Positions 26,248-35,201 of a stretch of 64,000 nt of DNA are shown here, piece by piece. The stretch lies in assembly GCA_017437945.1 (NCBI GenBank), contig JAFRWP010000005.1:62001-126000 (forward strand), written 5' to 3'. The translations under genes were made by a program, and so were the position numbers. Origin of the DNA: Candidatus Saccharimonadota bacterium. Lineage in GTDB: Bacteria > Patescibacteriota > Saccharimonadia > Saccharimonadales > Saccharimonadaceae. The first letter of the stretch is position 1. Each line of letters opens with the position of its first letter. Below the pieces are notes generated by a model. It was not told the origin of the DNA. It saw nothing but the letters and a program-made list of their open reading frames with translations, and searched no databases.

Positions 26248-27228
26248 ATGGACGGCGATGTGAATGTGGTGGTGATAGGGGGCGGAACCGGCAGCTTTGC
26301 GGTTTTGTCTGGTTTAAAGAAATATTGCAAGCATATTACGGCACTAGTAAGTATGGCGGATGATGGTGGTTCGACTGGTATGCTGCGTGATGAGTTGGGT
26401 GTGTTGCCGCCGGGAGATGTGCGACAGTGCTTAGTGGCGTTATCGAATTCGCCGAAACTGCGGGATTTGTTTAACTATCGTTTCGATGAAGGATCATTGG
26501 CGGGTCATTCTTTCGGGAATTTGTTCTTAACCGCCCTGCAAAAGACGACTGGCAGCTTTGCGGATGCGGTCGATACGGCTAGCAAGCTGCTGGATACGGG
26601 CGGGCACCGCGTGGTGCCAATTACGCTTGATCAGGTAACACTAGTTGCGGATGACGGCGAACGAGTAATTCGTCATGAACGCGAAATTCGCGAGGCGGAT
26701 TTTTTAAACGCGCGTCCGAAAGTTTGGCTGGATCCAACCCCGACGCCGAATCCGGTGGCATTGGAGGCAATTCGGGACGCGGATTTGATTGTGATTGCTC
26801 CGGGCGGCCTATATGAAAGTCTTGGTGCTTCGCTGGTAGTTCCTGGCATTGGACGAGCTTTGGCCGAGTCGCGTGCGAAGAAGCTGTACGTTTGCAATTT
26901 AATGAATCAAGAACGTCACACGAAAGATTTTACGGTGGTGGATTTTGCGGACGAGTTAGAGCGTTTAGCGGGGTGCGAATTTCTAGACGAGGTGCTATAT
27001 AATTCGAATTATCCAAACAATGAGATTGTTGCCCGCTATGCCCTAGAGGGCGAACATCCAGTGCTATCTAGCAAGGCCAAGCGACATTATGCGCGGCGTG
27101 GTGTCGATTTGCTATCAGGGACAATTTGGCAAAATAATTCCAAGAAGGATCCAATTGCGCATCAGCGGGCGTTGATTCGGCATGATGTTGATAAGTTAGC
27201 GAAGAATATTCTGAAAAATCTGGCATAA
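26248..27228 (+). CDS. yvcK: YvcK/CofD-family protein (gluconeogenesis factor type)
   Basis: This 326-residue Rossmann-like protein is related to B. subtilis YvcK, which binds UDP-sugars and is needed for growth and cell shape on gluconeogenic carbon. Motifs are VVVIGGGTGSFAVLSGLK, SMADDGGSTGMLRDELGVLPPGD and GHSFGNLFLTAL, and VIAPGGLYESLG occurs in the middle. I prefer ATG 26248, which starts MDGDVNVVVIGGGTG, over ATG 26230 because the latter lies inside the promoter palindrome and no ribosome site separates them. The gene stands alone between terminators. Confidence 0.92.
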   Translation: MDGDVNVVVIGGGTGSFAVLSGLKKYCKHITALVSMADDGGSTGMLRDELGVLPPGDVRQCLVALSNSPKLRDLFNYRFDEGSLAGHSFGNLFLTALQKTTGSFADAVDTASKLLDTGGHRVVPITLDQVTLVADDGERVIRHEREIREADFLNARPKVWLDPTPTPNPVALEAIRDADLIVIAPGGLYESLGASLVVPGIGRALAESRAKKLYVCNLMNQERHTKDFTVVDFADELERLAGCEFLDEVLYNSNYPNNEIVARYALEGEHPVLSSKAKRHYARRGVDLLSGTIWQNNSKKDPIAHQRALIRHDVDKLAKNILKNLA

Positions 27229-27255
27229 AAAATACCCCCGTTTAGGGGGTATTTT
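27229..27255. terminator. Bidirectional terminator
   Basis: AAAATACCCCC (27229-27239) pairs with GGGGGTATTTT (27245-27255) between two convergent genes; A and T runs flank both sides. Confidence 0.88.
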
Positions 27256-27258
27256 GGT

Positions 27259-28290
27259 TTAGGCTGCAAGTTTGTAGTTGTCTTTACCGATCTTGGTAAA
27301 GAGTTTCTTGTTTTGGAGATTCAAGAGAACGGTAGTTTCCTTAACTTTGCGTTCTTTGAGCACCTGTTTGACGATTTCTTTGCGGGAAAGGCCTTCGTCG
27401 CCGGCTTTCTTGAGAATCTTAGTGATGATATCGGAAACAGTTCCCTTCTGGTAGCCCCAGCTGTCGAGTGCATAGATGCCGCGGCCGATTAGGACAAAGC
27501 GGGAATCTTTAATGAGCTCGTTGTGGATAGCCTGGACAGTGACATTCTTGCGTTTGAAGTCAGAAGCGCTGATGGCCTTAGCGATGTCGCCAAAGTGCAT
27601 TGGCTCTTTGTGTTCTTCAAGAACGACATAGATTTTGTCGCGGATATTCTTTGGGTTAACAGTTGGCCACTTGGTGAGACCCCATTGACCATTGAGGGTC
27701 GAAAGGAGCTTGCTGATGCGAGCAACAGCTTCGATGTGGCTTGGGTGCTCATAGTTGAGCTTTTCGTCGAGCTCATCGATGCTAATTGGCTTCTTGTTGG
27801 CTTTGACGAGCGAAACAATCTCGTCGACTTTCGTGCGCAGAGCTTTTTCGTCGCCATATTCAGCAATACCAATGGCGTTATGATATTTATCGTTTTCAGT
27901 AACAATAGTTAAGACTGGAGAAATTTCACCGAGGAAGCTAAAGTTGGCCTTATCGGCTGCGGTAGCTTCGCGGCCAAGGATTTTCTTAGCGAGATCGCTC
28001 GCACGAGCGACGCGTCCCATTTCAGTTAAGTTGCGGATGATAAGTTTTTCGGCTGGAGCCAAATCCGCTATTCTACCCTCTTCTGCTGCGATGCGGAGAC
28101 GGATAAGAATCGCCTTCTCGAGTTGGCGAACGCGTTCACGAGTGATCGATAACATTTCACCGATCTGTTCTAGTGTTTCTTTATGACCGTCGAGTCCAAA
28201 CCTACGCGAGATGATTTCTCGCTCACGTTCTTGTTCGATGATGTTCAGGCTGTTTTTAATAGCCTTAGTAATCGTTTCCGCATTATTCAT
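27259..28290 (-). CDS. Sigma region 4 fused to HARE-HTH-like domains
   Basis: This 343-residue protein has at residues 12-65 a sigma-70 region 4 type helix-turn-helix (EREREIISRRFGLDG, TLEQIGEMLSITRERVRQLEKAIL), the -35 binding module. Regions 2 and 3 are absent, so it cannot be a complete sigma factor. The rest contains winged-helix segments of HARE/RpoE-delta type (MHFGDIAKAISASDF..IHNELIKDSRFVLIGRGIYALDSW split across residues 230-285, and EGLSRKEIVKQVLKERKVKETTVLLNL near 305-330). It may be a transcription regulator that contacts RNA polymerase or promoter -35 DNA. The role is inferred; the domain reading is fairly sure. Confidence 0.8.
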   Translation of the reverse strand: MNNAETITKAIKNSLNIIEQEREREIISRRFGLDGHKETLEQIGEMLSITRERVRQLEKAILIRLRIAAEEGRIADLAPAEKLIIRNLTEMGRVARASDLAKKILGREATAADKANFSFLGEISPVLTIVTENDKYHNAIGIAEYGDEKALRTKVDEIVSLVKANKKPISIDELDEKLNYEHPSHIEAVARISKLLSTLNGQWGLTKWPTVNPKNIRDKIYVVLEEHKEPMHFGDIAKAISASDFKRKNVTVQAIHNELIKDSRFVLIGRGIYALDSWGYQKGTVSDIITKILKKAGDEGLSRKEIVKQVLKERKVKETTVLLNLQNKKLFTKIGKDNYKLAA

Positions 28291-28345
28291 GCTGCTGTAT
28301 TTCCTTACTTCTCCGTGGTTAGGGTTTATATCTTAACTTTTAAAT

Positions 28346-28374
28346 ATAGTAACATCATTGCGTGATGTTGTCAA
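28346..28374 (-). promoter_or_regulatory. Promoter with operator-like inverted repeat in its spacer
   Basis: On the minus strand TTGACA (28374-28369), 17 bases, TACTAT (28351-28346). The spacer is almost entirely AACATCA-TTGCG-TGATGTT (28351-28369), a perfect 7-base inverted repeat, so a dimeric regulator bound there would cover both promoter boxes. Leader length is about 50 nt. Confidence 0.7.
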
Positions 28375-28502
28375 CAAGTAAAATTTCTTTCACTTAAGAC
28401 TTATTTTACCACATTTTTGGCATTGTCCATAAAAAATATTATAAAACTTTAAGCATAGACGGAATTATGGCGTTTTCACCCCTGTTATAGGGGTAGAAAA
28501 AA

Positions 28503-28520
28503 GCCCGGATTAATCCGGGC
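28503..28520 (-). terminator. Terminator overlapping the stop codon of the 85-residue gene
   Basis: Perfect palindrome GCCCGGATTAATCCGGGC; on the minus strand TTTTTT follows. The stop codon TAA (28512-28510) is in its centre. Confidence 0.85.
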
Positions 28521-28767
28521 CATGGACGTAGCTGTCAACGAGTCTACTGGTGATAGCCTCTAGTGCTTTACGGTACTCTGTTGTAAGTTTTTCGAATTTT
28601 TCGGGTTCTTTGAGGATATCGGTACTCCAGACGGCTGCCTTGAACTCTTCATCGATACGCCGCGAGTCCTCTTCGGTTTCTCTCCTAATTCGGTTGAGCC
28701 ATTGTTCGCGAGTTTCCGGCTGATATGAGGCAGCATCTTTGGGATCGATTCTCGTCACACATAACAC
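28510..28767 (-). CDS. Small acidic helical protein, unknown
   Basis: This 85-residue protein has no membrane segment and no recognised family. It is highly charged (REQWLNRIRRETEEDSRRIDEEF) and probably all helical. GAGGTG precedes the ATG, and a promoter (28802-28830) and an overlapping terminator make it a single-gene unit. Base composition resembles its neighbours. It lies between the sigma-4 regulator and the MacB operon. Confidence 0.7.
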   Translation of the reverse strand: MLCVTRIDPKDAASYQPETREQWLNRIRRETEEDSRRIDEEFKAAVWSTDILKEPEKFEKLTTEYRKALEAITSRLVDSYVHGPD

Positions 28768-28801
28768 CTCTTTCTGACTACTGAAACTAGTCCATATCTA
28801 T

Positions 28802-28830
28802 ATTATATCATAGATACGCTTAAAAAACAA
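28802..28830 (-). promoter_or_regulatory. Promoter of the 85-residue gene
   Basis: TTGTTT (28830-28825), 17 bases, TATAAT (28807-28802) on the minus strand; it overlaps the 3' end of the upstream gene. Confidence 0.55.
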
Positions 28831-29989
28831 TAGTGCTTGTGTTTTTTCGTGTATCTTCGTCGATTAAAATAGTGTCCAGCTCCTCGGTTGGCTCACTATT
28901 TTCTATTGCATCCGATTCGGCATTATTGTCTGGCTCATTAACAGTTGTTCCCTCGTCGGTACTTGCGGATTCACTATTTTCTGGTTCCTGTGGTTGCGTT
29001 GGTTCAACTCCGTCTTCTTGTATATTCTGATCTGGTTCGGTGCAGAGTGGCAAATCGGTTTTTTCGGTTGGTTCTGGCTCTTCGGTTGGTTCTGGATCTT
29101 TGGTTGGTTCTTCGGCGCTCTCGAAATCGGATGAGTTCTCGGTTGGCTCAGTATTCGTTATGCAATTTTGCGTATTTGTCTTCGTCTCTTCTTCGGACTG
29201 CTCAACTTGTTCCGATTCGTCTGGTTGACTTACGTCTACTGGCTTGATAACTTCTGCTGGTTTTTCCGGTTTTGATGACTGGGCGTTGGTTGGTCTATTA
29301 TTGGAGCGATTTTCACGCGTATTTGCTGCGAGCTTAATACTACCACTAGCTACGCGTGATACTCGTGCTGGAGTCGGGCTATTAGTGCTTTCCGTAAAAC
29401 TCAGAATCTTTGCATTGCCAGCTAGATCAGTTACTTTAACTTTGATGGCGTATGCTGTACCTGGTGCGAGATCGGCAAATGTATGACTTGTGCTATCGGT
29501 GATATATTCGGAATCGTTGATTGAGTATTCGTAGCTTTTAATATTGCTGTCGTCGGTAGCTGTCACTGTTACTGTAATGCTGGAGGTGGTAACAACGTTT
29601 TCGGAAGTGGCGGTAGGTTTGTTCCGGTCGACGCGCGTGAGGACGTAATCGGAAATATCACTGACGACGCCATATTCGGATACGGCGCGAAGCCAAACAT
29701 AAGACGTGCCAAGGTTGCGTACGCGGACTGTCTCGACGGTACTGATTTTCCAATTGCAATCGTCAATACTCCCTGTATCGTTAATGCAATATTCGTAATG
29801 ATCGAGGTTGCTTCCACCAAAAGTAGCAGCAGTGGTTACGGTTACAACGGCAGTTTTAGACCATTCTTCGGCGCTACTTTTGATGACAGGAGCTGTACTG
29901 CTAGTATCAAGATGTTTGGCGATTGTGATAGCCGATGGGGTTGCGAGGGTAAGAACTGTGGCAGGGATAATGATGATACGTTTTTTCAT
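28820..29989 (-). CDS. Secreted Fn3-like protein with acidic Pro/Thr/Glu-rich tail
   Basis: This 389-residue protein has an N-terminal signal (KKRIIIIPATVLTLATPSAITIA). Residues about 30-125 and 130-215 look like two fibronectin type III or related beta-sandwich modules (YEYCINDTGS..., then SYEYSINDSEYITDSTSHTF, LAPGTAYAIKVKVTDLAGN). The remaining 170 residues are low complexity, rich in Glu, Pro and Thr with PTEEPEPTE-like units, as in wall-spanning stalks. It has no sortase motif. It follows the ABC ATPase by 9 bases with GAGGTAA as ribosome site, so it is the third gene of the exporter operon. It may be the substrate or an extracytoplasmic partner. Confidence 0.78.
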   Translation of the reverse strand: MKKRIIIIPATVLTLATPSAITIAKHLDTSSTAPVIKSSAEEWSKTAVVTVTTAATFGGSNLDHYEYCINDTGSIDDCNWKISTVETVRVRNLGTSYVWLRAVSEYGVVSDISDYVLTRVDRNKPTATSENVVTTSSITVTVTATDDSNIKSYEYSINDSEYITDSTSHTFADLAPGTAYAIKVKVTDLAGNAKILSFTESTNSPTPARVSRVASGSIKLAANTRENRSNNRPTNAQSSKPEKPAEVIKPVDVSQPDESEQVEQSEEETKTNTQNCITNTEPTENSSDFESAEEPTKDPEPTEEPEPTEKTDLPLCTEPDQNIQEDGVEPTQPQEPENSESASTDEGTTVNEPDNNAESDAIENSEPTEELDTILIDEDTRKNTSTIVF

Positions 29990-29998
29990 GGATTACCT

Positions 29999-30652
29999 CT
30001 AGGATTTATTAAGGCTGCCTTTACGAAGGCGGAGAACTTGATCGGCGTGGCTGGCGACTTGTTTGCTGTGTGTAACGATAATGACGATTTTCTTTTGCTT
30101 GTGGGCGAGGTCTTTGAATAAGTCGATGATTTTTTCTTCGGTGTCTTCATCGAGGTTACCGGTTGGCTCATCTGCAACAATAATTGGTGCGTTTGAGGCG
30201 AGTGCGCGCGCGATTGCGACGCGTTGTTGCTGTCCACCAGAAAGCTTGCCGATTAAGCGGCTTCCTTCTTCTTCGCTCAAGCCGACTTGCTTGAGATAAT
30301 CGTTCGGATTTGCCTTACTATTATCGAAATCGATGGCAATCTGGACGTTCTCGCGAGCGGTCATGTATTTGATGAGATTATAAGATTGAAAAACGATGTT
30401 AACGTATTTTAGGCGAAACTCGGCGGCACCGATTTTACGTAGGCTTTTGCCGTCATAGCTGATATCTCCGTTCTGGAGTTTATCTAGCGCCGAGATGAGG
30501 CTCAAAAGCGTAGTTTTACCGGAACCGCTCTCGCCAATGATGGCGTACATCTTCCCGGACTTAAAGTCGGCGTTGATGTTTTTTAATACTTGTTGCTCGC
30601 CAGCGGCGTTTTTATAGCTATAAGATAGATTTTCAACTTTAAGGGTACTCAT
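29999..30652 (-). CDS. ABC transporter ATPase, MacB/LolD type
   Basis: This 217-residue ATPase belongs to the MacB/LolD/FtsE group. Walker A is GESGSGKTT, the Q-loop region is VFQSYNLIKYM, the signature is LSGGQQQRVAIARAL and Walker B is IIVADEPTGNLD. It pairs with the FtsX-fold permease whose gene ends 3 bases upstream. MacB-type transporters do not move solute through the membrane but use ATP-driven motion to push substrates or signals outside, as in export of toxins, lipoproteins or antimicrobial peptides. Confidence 0.93.
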   Translation of the reverse strand: MSTLKVENLSYSYKNAAGEQQVLKNINADFKSGKMYAIIGESGSGKTTLLSLISALDKLQNGDISYDGKSLRKIGAAEFRLKYVNIVFQSYNLIKYMTARENVQIAIDFDNSKANPNDYLKQVGLSEEEGSRLIGKLSGGQQQRVAIARALASNAPIIVADEPTGNLDEDTEEKIIDLFKDLAHKQKKIVIIVTHSKQVASHADQVLRLRKGSLNKS

Positions 30653-30655
30653 GTT

Positions 30656-32170
30656 TTACTCCTTCCCTGCAAGTATTGCTTTTGGTTGATAGCGAAGCAC
30701 ATTAATGGATGGCAAGATGAGCGCAAGAATGATTACGGCGTAGCCAATTACAAAAAGCAGTAAGAAATCGATTGGCGTGGCATTAATATTAAGCTTAACT
30801 TCAGATTTCTGTGCATTTGCCATAATGCGATTTTTCATGTTCGTAGAGCTACCTGGCGCGGAAGCTTCTGGCATGCTAGGACGATTACTGTCGTTGTTAC
30901 CACTACTAACTTGTGCGCCGGGACGACCGAAGTTCTTTTCGGCTTGTTGTGCGGTGGCGGCGGTTTGGGATTCAATGATTGAATTGCCGAGTTTGTCGGC
31001 AAAGAAAGTACCGGTGGCTGAAGCCAACGCGAAGCCGAGCGTGCCAACAATTAAGAGTTCGCAAACGATTTGGCCAATGATATTGCTCTTGTGGGCGCCG
31101 AGCGACAAGAGCACGCCCATTTCATAACGGCGATCCTTGACGTTAATGGTGACGATTAATGTAACGATAATTATTGCGGCAATGATAACAATAATTAGGA
31201 TAGTAGTAGCAAAGCTGCCAACGCTCTCAATTGAACCGGACATGGCGTCATATTCACTAGTATCGACGGCGATAGTCAGATTATTTTCGGTTAGGTCTGG
31301 GAAATCTTCTTTAATTTTGTTAACGAATTCCTCGGCATTATCGGAGTTGATCATATAGTAACGAACGCTACTAACGTTATAGTTGCCTTCGTTGTAATCA
31401 TCTTCGCTTAGGAACTGTGCGGCCGTTTCAGTATTCATGTAAATTAAGTTGGCATTAGTGTTAAACTCAGAAGAATCATAGATTCCAATAACGGTAAGCG
31501 TAATATCGGCTTCGGTATAGACGTTTTTTATCGTAAATGAATCGCCAATCTTGAGCTCGTTTAGCTCGGAGAACTCATAAGAAATCATGGCTTGGTTTTG
31601 GGAATCTTCGTCAAAATAAGATCCGTCTTTGATCTCCATGCTCTCGTTTTGAACGGCGGAAATATAGGCATAGGAATTAATGCCGGTAATAGAAATGTCT
31701 TTATCAAGAACGTTACTATCATTACTGTTGCGATTCCCGCCTTGATTGCCTGGCATATTGCCTCCCCTGCTTGGGGTTTTAGTTTCGACAGTTTCGAGAT
31801 TGTTAGAATTGGCCGAAACGGAAATCTCGTAAGAGTAATCTTTGACGTATTCGGAATAGCTGGCGATTTCGTTGGCAGTCTCAACGTCGACGGCCGGTCG
31901 GACCATTTCTCTGAACATTTCTCTGCGATCGGTGCCGCTTTCGATTTCGGCGTTTTGTTTTTCGCGGATGGCGTTCATGTCGGCTTGGATAGCAACGGTG
32001 CCGCCGAGAGTTGATTTAGCGTAATCCATCTGTGCATTTACGGCCGTCTTAACGGTGATGGCAGCCAAGACGAGGTTCGCCATAATGAAAAATATTAAAG
32101 TGAGTATAATTGTGCGGCCGAGCTTACGTCTGATTGACAGCCAGCTGCGCTTAAGCATATTTCTAAACAT
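30656..32170 (-). CDS. MacB/FtsX-type ABC permease
   Basis: This 504-residue permease has one N-terminal membrane helix (about residues 16-38), a large extracytoplasmic domain of about 280 residues (MacB periplasmic core type), then three C-terminal helices (near residues 325-347, 375-400 and 470-495), the MacB/FtsX topology. ITVKTAVNAQMDYAKSTLGG and a loop with EMGVLLSLGAHKSNIIGQI (the coupling region) are typical. A low-complexity insertion rich in Gly, Asn and Pro lies between the last helices and is unusual for this family. AAAGGA precedes the ATG. It is first of a three-gene operon. Confidence 0.88.
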   Translation of the reverse strand: MFRNMLKRSWLSIRRKLGRTIILTLIFFIMANLVLAAITVKTAVNAQMDYAKSTLGGTVAIQADMNAIREKQNAEIESGTDRREMFREMVRPAVDVETANEIASYSEYVKDYSYEISVSANSNNLETVETKTPSRGGNMPGNQGGNRNSNDSNVLDKDISITGINSYAYISAVQNESMEIKDGSYFDEDSQNQAMISYEFSELNELKIGDSFTIKNVYTEADITLTVIGIYDSSEFNTNANLIYMNTETAAQFLSEDDYNEGNYNVSSVRYYMINSDNAEEFVNKIKEDFPDLTENNLTIAVDTSEYDAMSGSIESVGSFATTILIIVIIAAIIIVTLIVTINVKDRRYEMGVLLSLGAHKSNIIGQIVCELLIVGTLGFALASATGTFFADKLGNSIIESQTAATAQQAEKNFGRPGAQVSSGNNDSNRPSMPEASAPGSSTNMKNRIMANAQKSEVKLNINATPIDFLLLFVIGYAVIILALILPSINVLRYQPKAILAGKE

Positions 32171-32187
32171 TGATTCCTTTCGTTCTA

Positions 32188-32207
32188 TTGTTCATATTTT
32201 CGAACAA
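32188..32207. promoter_or_regulatory. Inverted repeat upstream of the MacB operon
   Basis: TTGTTC (32188-32193), 8 bases, GAACAA (32202-32207), 18 bases before the permease ATG (32170). It is a candidate operator, and no clear -35/-10 pair is visible around it. Confidence 0.4.
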
Positions 32208-32249
32208 ATACTTGAAAGGAAGCTTAAAATCCTGAAAAGGGTTGTGTTT

Positions 32250-32855
32250 TTACTCGGCGGAGCCGTAGCCCTGAATGCCGTAGCGATTGTCGTTGTAGTC
32301 GACGCGGTGCATCATGATTTTACCGTTTTCATTGCCGCCAACGGTTGTAAGTTCATCGTAGTAAACAGATACGACGACATTGGCATGTGTGCCAAAAATG
32401 CCACCATCATAAATTATTACGTCACCAGGCTCCGGGATACTACCGGAAGATTTTTCGTGCCAGCGGTTTTCTTCTTCGAAGTATTCTTTGAGGGTATAAA
32501 CGCCCGGAATGCGCCATCCGCCACTGGCAGGATTTTTGAATTTATGCCCAGCGGAGTTGTAGACCCAAGATACGAAATCGGCACACCACGGTTCTTCGAT
32601 ACCATCGGAATATTCGAGAGAATTGCGCGGATTGCGATATTCTTGCTCAACGATCTTGACGATATCTAGGCGCGTGTCGCTGATTTGCCCTTCCTCGTAT
32701 TTCGGAATGACCGCATCAACAGCACGATAATCAAAGGTAAGATTGGAGCGAAAAAGTAATGCTCCGGCTATGATGATAACCACGATAATCGCAAGCGTAG
32801 CGGCCGTAATTATAACAAGTCCACCAATTTCTTTACGCGTTTCTGCGTCTTCCAT
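32250..32855 (-). CDS. Membrane-anchored CHAP-domain amidase/peptidase
   Basis: This 201-residue protein has one N-terminal membrane segment (residues 11-35) and an outer CHAP domain, a Cys-His hydrolase that cleaves peptidoglycan stem or cross-bridge peptides. The catalytic Cys is in WCADFVSWVYN, the His in GTHANVVVSV, and GGNE is the third site. It probably acts in wall remodelling or in attack on neighbouring cells. A TATAGT box lies 8 bases upstream of the ATG, with no Shine-Dalgarno sequence. It is downstream of topA, 15 bases away. Confidence 0.9.
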   Translation of the reverse strand: MEDAETRKEIGGLVIITAATLAIIVVIIIAGALLFRSNLTFDYRAVDAVIPKYEEGQISDTRLDIVKIVEQEYRNPRNSLEYSDGIEEPWCADFVSWVYNSAGHKFKNPASGGWRIPGVYTLKEYFEEENRWHEKSSGSIPEPGDVIIYDGGIFGTHANVVVSVYYDELTTVGGNENGKIMMHRVDYNDNRYGIQGYGSAE

Positions 32856-32869
32856 ATGCTTTTACTATA

Positions 32870-35146
32870 CTACTTTTTCTTGGGAGTAGCTTTCTTTGCG
32901 GCGGCGCGGCGTTTGGCTGGGCGACGAGTTTTCTTTGGCTTATTAGCGAGATACTCTTCGGCCTGCTCCTTAGTGACGGTCTTTGGATCGACATCTTTAG
33001 GGATGCGGACAAAGTTGCGGCGGCCTGGACCTTTAACATATGGGCCGTAAGCACCGTTGATAATCTGGATTTCGCCCCAGTCGGCGATATAAGAATCGCG
33101 TTTAGCTTCGTAGAGCGGAATTGCTTCGTCGAGCGTAATAGTATATGGATCGAAATCTTTGAGCGGAATGTTATATTTTCCAGCTTTGAGGTATGGGCCA
33201 AATGGGCCTGCGGCGGCAATAATATCGGCGCCGTCGGCGGCTTTGCCGAGGTCGCGCGGAAGCTGTGGTAAGGCTAACTGCTTGAGAGCCTGATCGAGCG
33301 TGACGGTCTTGACGCTCTTGCGCTTTGGTAGTGGCGCGAAGCGTGGTTTTTCGCCAGTTTCTTTTTCGTTCTCGCCGAGCTGGATGAAACCGCCGTTCTT
33401 GCCGACCTTAGCATAAATAGCTTTGCCGGTTTTTGGATCATGACCAAGTAGACGTGAGTTATTGTAGCGTTCAATACCTTCACTCGCGAGAACTTCGTTA
33501 TTGAACGGACCATAAAAGTCGCGAAGCATCTTCACGCGGTCGAGCTTGGCTTCGGCGATAAGATCGAGGTCTTTTTCGATATTGGCGGTAAATTTGTAGT
33601 CAACAATATTCTTGAAATTGTCCGTTAGAAATGCGGAAATGAGCTCGCCGATTGGAGTTGGCATGAGCTTGCCCTTGTTGGCGCCGTATTTTTCGGTGAC
33701 GGATTCTTTAGTGATTTGATTATTTTCGAGTTTAAGTTCGGAAACTTGGCGCTCTTCCCCGTCGGAATCGCCTTTAACGACGTAACCACGGGCTTGAATG
33801 GCGGTCATAATGGTTGCATAAGTACTTGGACGGCCGATGCCGAGTTCCTCGAGTTTCTTCACGAGTGAACCTTCGGTATAGCGAGCTTGCGGCTTGGCGT
33901 AAGTCTGATGTGCGGTGATTGATTTGGCCGAAACGGCATCGCCAACTTTGAGCTTTGGCAACTCGGTTTCTTTGAGGCGGCCATAAACTTTTAGAAAACC
34001 GTCAAAGGTAATAACTTCGCCCTTACCAATGAAATGATGTGGAGTTGGCGTATCGATAGTGATAGTCGTAGTTTCGATTTTGGCGTCGGCCATCTGGGTA
34101 GCCAAAGCGCGAGCGCGAATTAGGGCATAAAGACGCTTTTCGTATTCGTTTTTACCGGCAGTTTCGCGCTTAATGTCGGTTGGACGAATGGCCTCGTGGG
34201 CTTCCTGTGCGCCGGCAGATTTGGTCTTAAAATTGCGAACTTTGACGTAGCTCTTGCCGTATTTTTCTTCAACAAAACTGGCCATGTGGGCAATAGCTTG
34301 CTTACTAAGATTGAGGCTATCGGTACGATGATAGGTAATAAGACCGGCTTGGTAAAGTGACTGAGCGGCCTGCATAGTGGTGCGGGTTGAAAAGCCAAGC
34401 TTGCTGTTGGCCTCAATTTGCATGGAAGCAGTCGTAAACGGCGGCTGCGGTTTGCGCTCGCCTGGGGTATTTTCGACGGCTGAGACGGTATAATCTGCGC
34501 CGATGAGCTGCTTGAGGAATTTCTCGGCCTCATCTTCGGTATCAAATTCATGATTAAGCTTGGCGTCAAAGCCAAAGTCGCCGGAAACTTTGTAGGTATA
34601 TTTACTGGCGAATTTTTCGATAGCTTGTTCGCGCTCGACGATGAGACGAAGAGCCGGGCTTTGAACGCGTCCAGCTGAAATAGCACCCGGAACCTTTTTG
34701 CGGACAATGCCAGAAAGATCAAAACCGACGAGCATATCGAGGGTTTGGCGGGCTTGCTGGCTGGAAACCATGTTCATGTCTACAGTACGAGGATTCTTAA
34801 TGGCTTCTTCAAGAGCGGTTTTGGTAATTTCGTGGAAAGTAATGCGGGCGGTATTCTTCGGTAACTTCAAAACTTCGCAAAGGTGCCAAGAGATGGCTTC
34901 TCCTTCGCGGTCCTCATCCGTTGCGAGCCAGATTTTGTCGGCAGAAGCGGCGGCTTTCTTAAGATCCGCGATCACACTTTTGTGCTCCGGATCGATTTCA
35001 TAAGTAACGTCAAAAGTATTTTTGTCGACCTTGGTATCTTTGCGAATGTGGCCGACGGAGGCTAGTACAGTAAAATCTTTACCGAGGTATTTCTCGATAG
35101 TGTGCGCTTTAGCAGGAGACTCTACGATAACTAAATTTTTGCTCAT
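32870..35146 (-). CDS. topA: DNA topoisomerase I
   Basis: This type IA topoisomerase relaxes negative supercoils. The 758-residue protein begins KNLVIVESPAKAHTIEKYLG (Toprim), with LATDEDREGEAISWH, and has the catalytic tyrosine Y272 in LITYHRTDS (most family members have YMRTDS or YPRTDS). The C-terminal part carries repeated short topoisomerase C-terminal modules (GPYLKAGKYNIPL, GAYGPYVKGPGRRNF) and a Lys/Arg/Ala tail that should bind DNA. No zinc-finger cysteines are seen. TATTAT ends 8 bases before the ATG, suggesting a leaderless message. Confidence 0.97.
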   Translation of the reverse strand: MSKNLVIVESPAKAHTIEKYLGKDFTVLASVGHIRKDTKVDKNTFDVTYEIDPEHKSVIADLKKAAASADKIWLATDEDREGEAISWHLCEVLKLPKNTARITFHEITKTALEEAIKNPRTVDMNMVSSQQARQTLDMLVGFDLSGIVRKKVPGAISAGRVQSPALRLIVEREQAIEKFASKYTYKVSGDFGFDAKLNHEFDTEDEAEKFLKQLIGADYTVSAVENTPGERKPQPPFTTASMQIEANSKLGFSTRTTMQAAQSLYQAGLITYHRTDSLNLSKQAIAHMASFVEEKYGKSYVKVRNFKTKSAGAQEAHEAIRPTDIKRETAGKNEYEKRLYALIRARALATQMADAKIETTTITIDTPTPHHFIGKGEVITFDGFLKVYGRLKETELPKLKVGDAVSAKSITAHQTYAKPQARYTEGSLVKKLEELGIGRPSTYATIMTAIQARGYVVKGDSDGEERQVSELKLENNQITKESVTEKYGANKGKLMPTPIGELISAFLTDNFKNIVDYKFTANIEKDLDLIAEAKLDRVKMLRDFYGPFNNEVLASEGIERYNNSRLLGHDPKTGKAIYAKVGKNGGFIQLGENEKETGEKPRFAPLPKRKSVKTVTLDQALKQLALPQLPRDLGKAADGADIIAAAGPFGPYLKAGKYNIPLKDFDPYTITLDEAIPLYEAKRDSYIADWGEIQIINGAYGPYVKGPGRRNFVRIPKDVDPKTVTKEQAEEYLANKPKKTRRPAKRRAAAKKATPKKK

Positions 35147-35201
35147 GTGCTATATAATATCATACAAAATTTGACAAGAAAGCATAAGTGCAAAAATCGT
35201 G

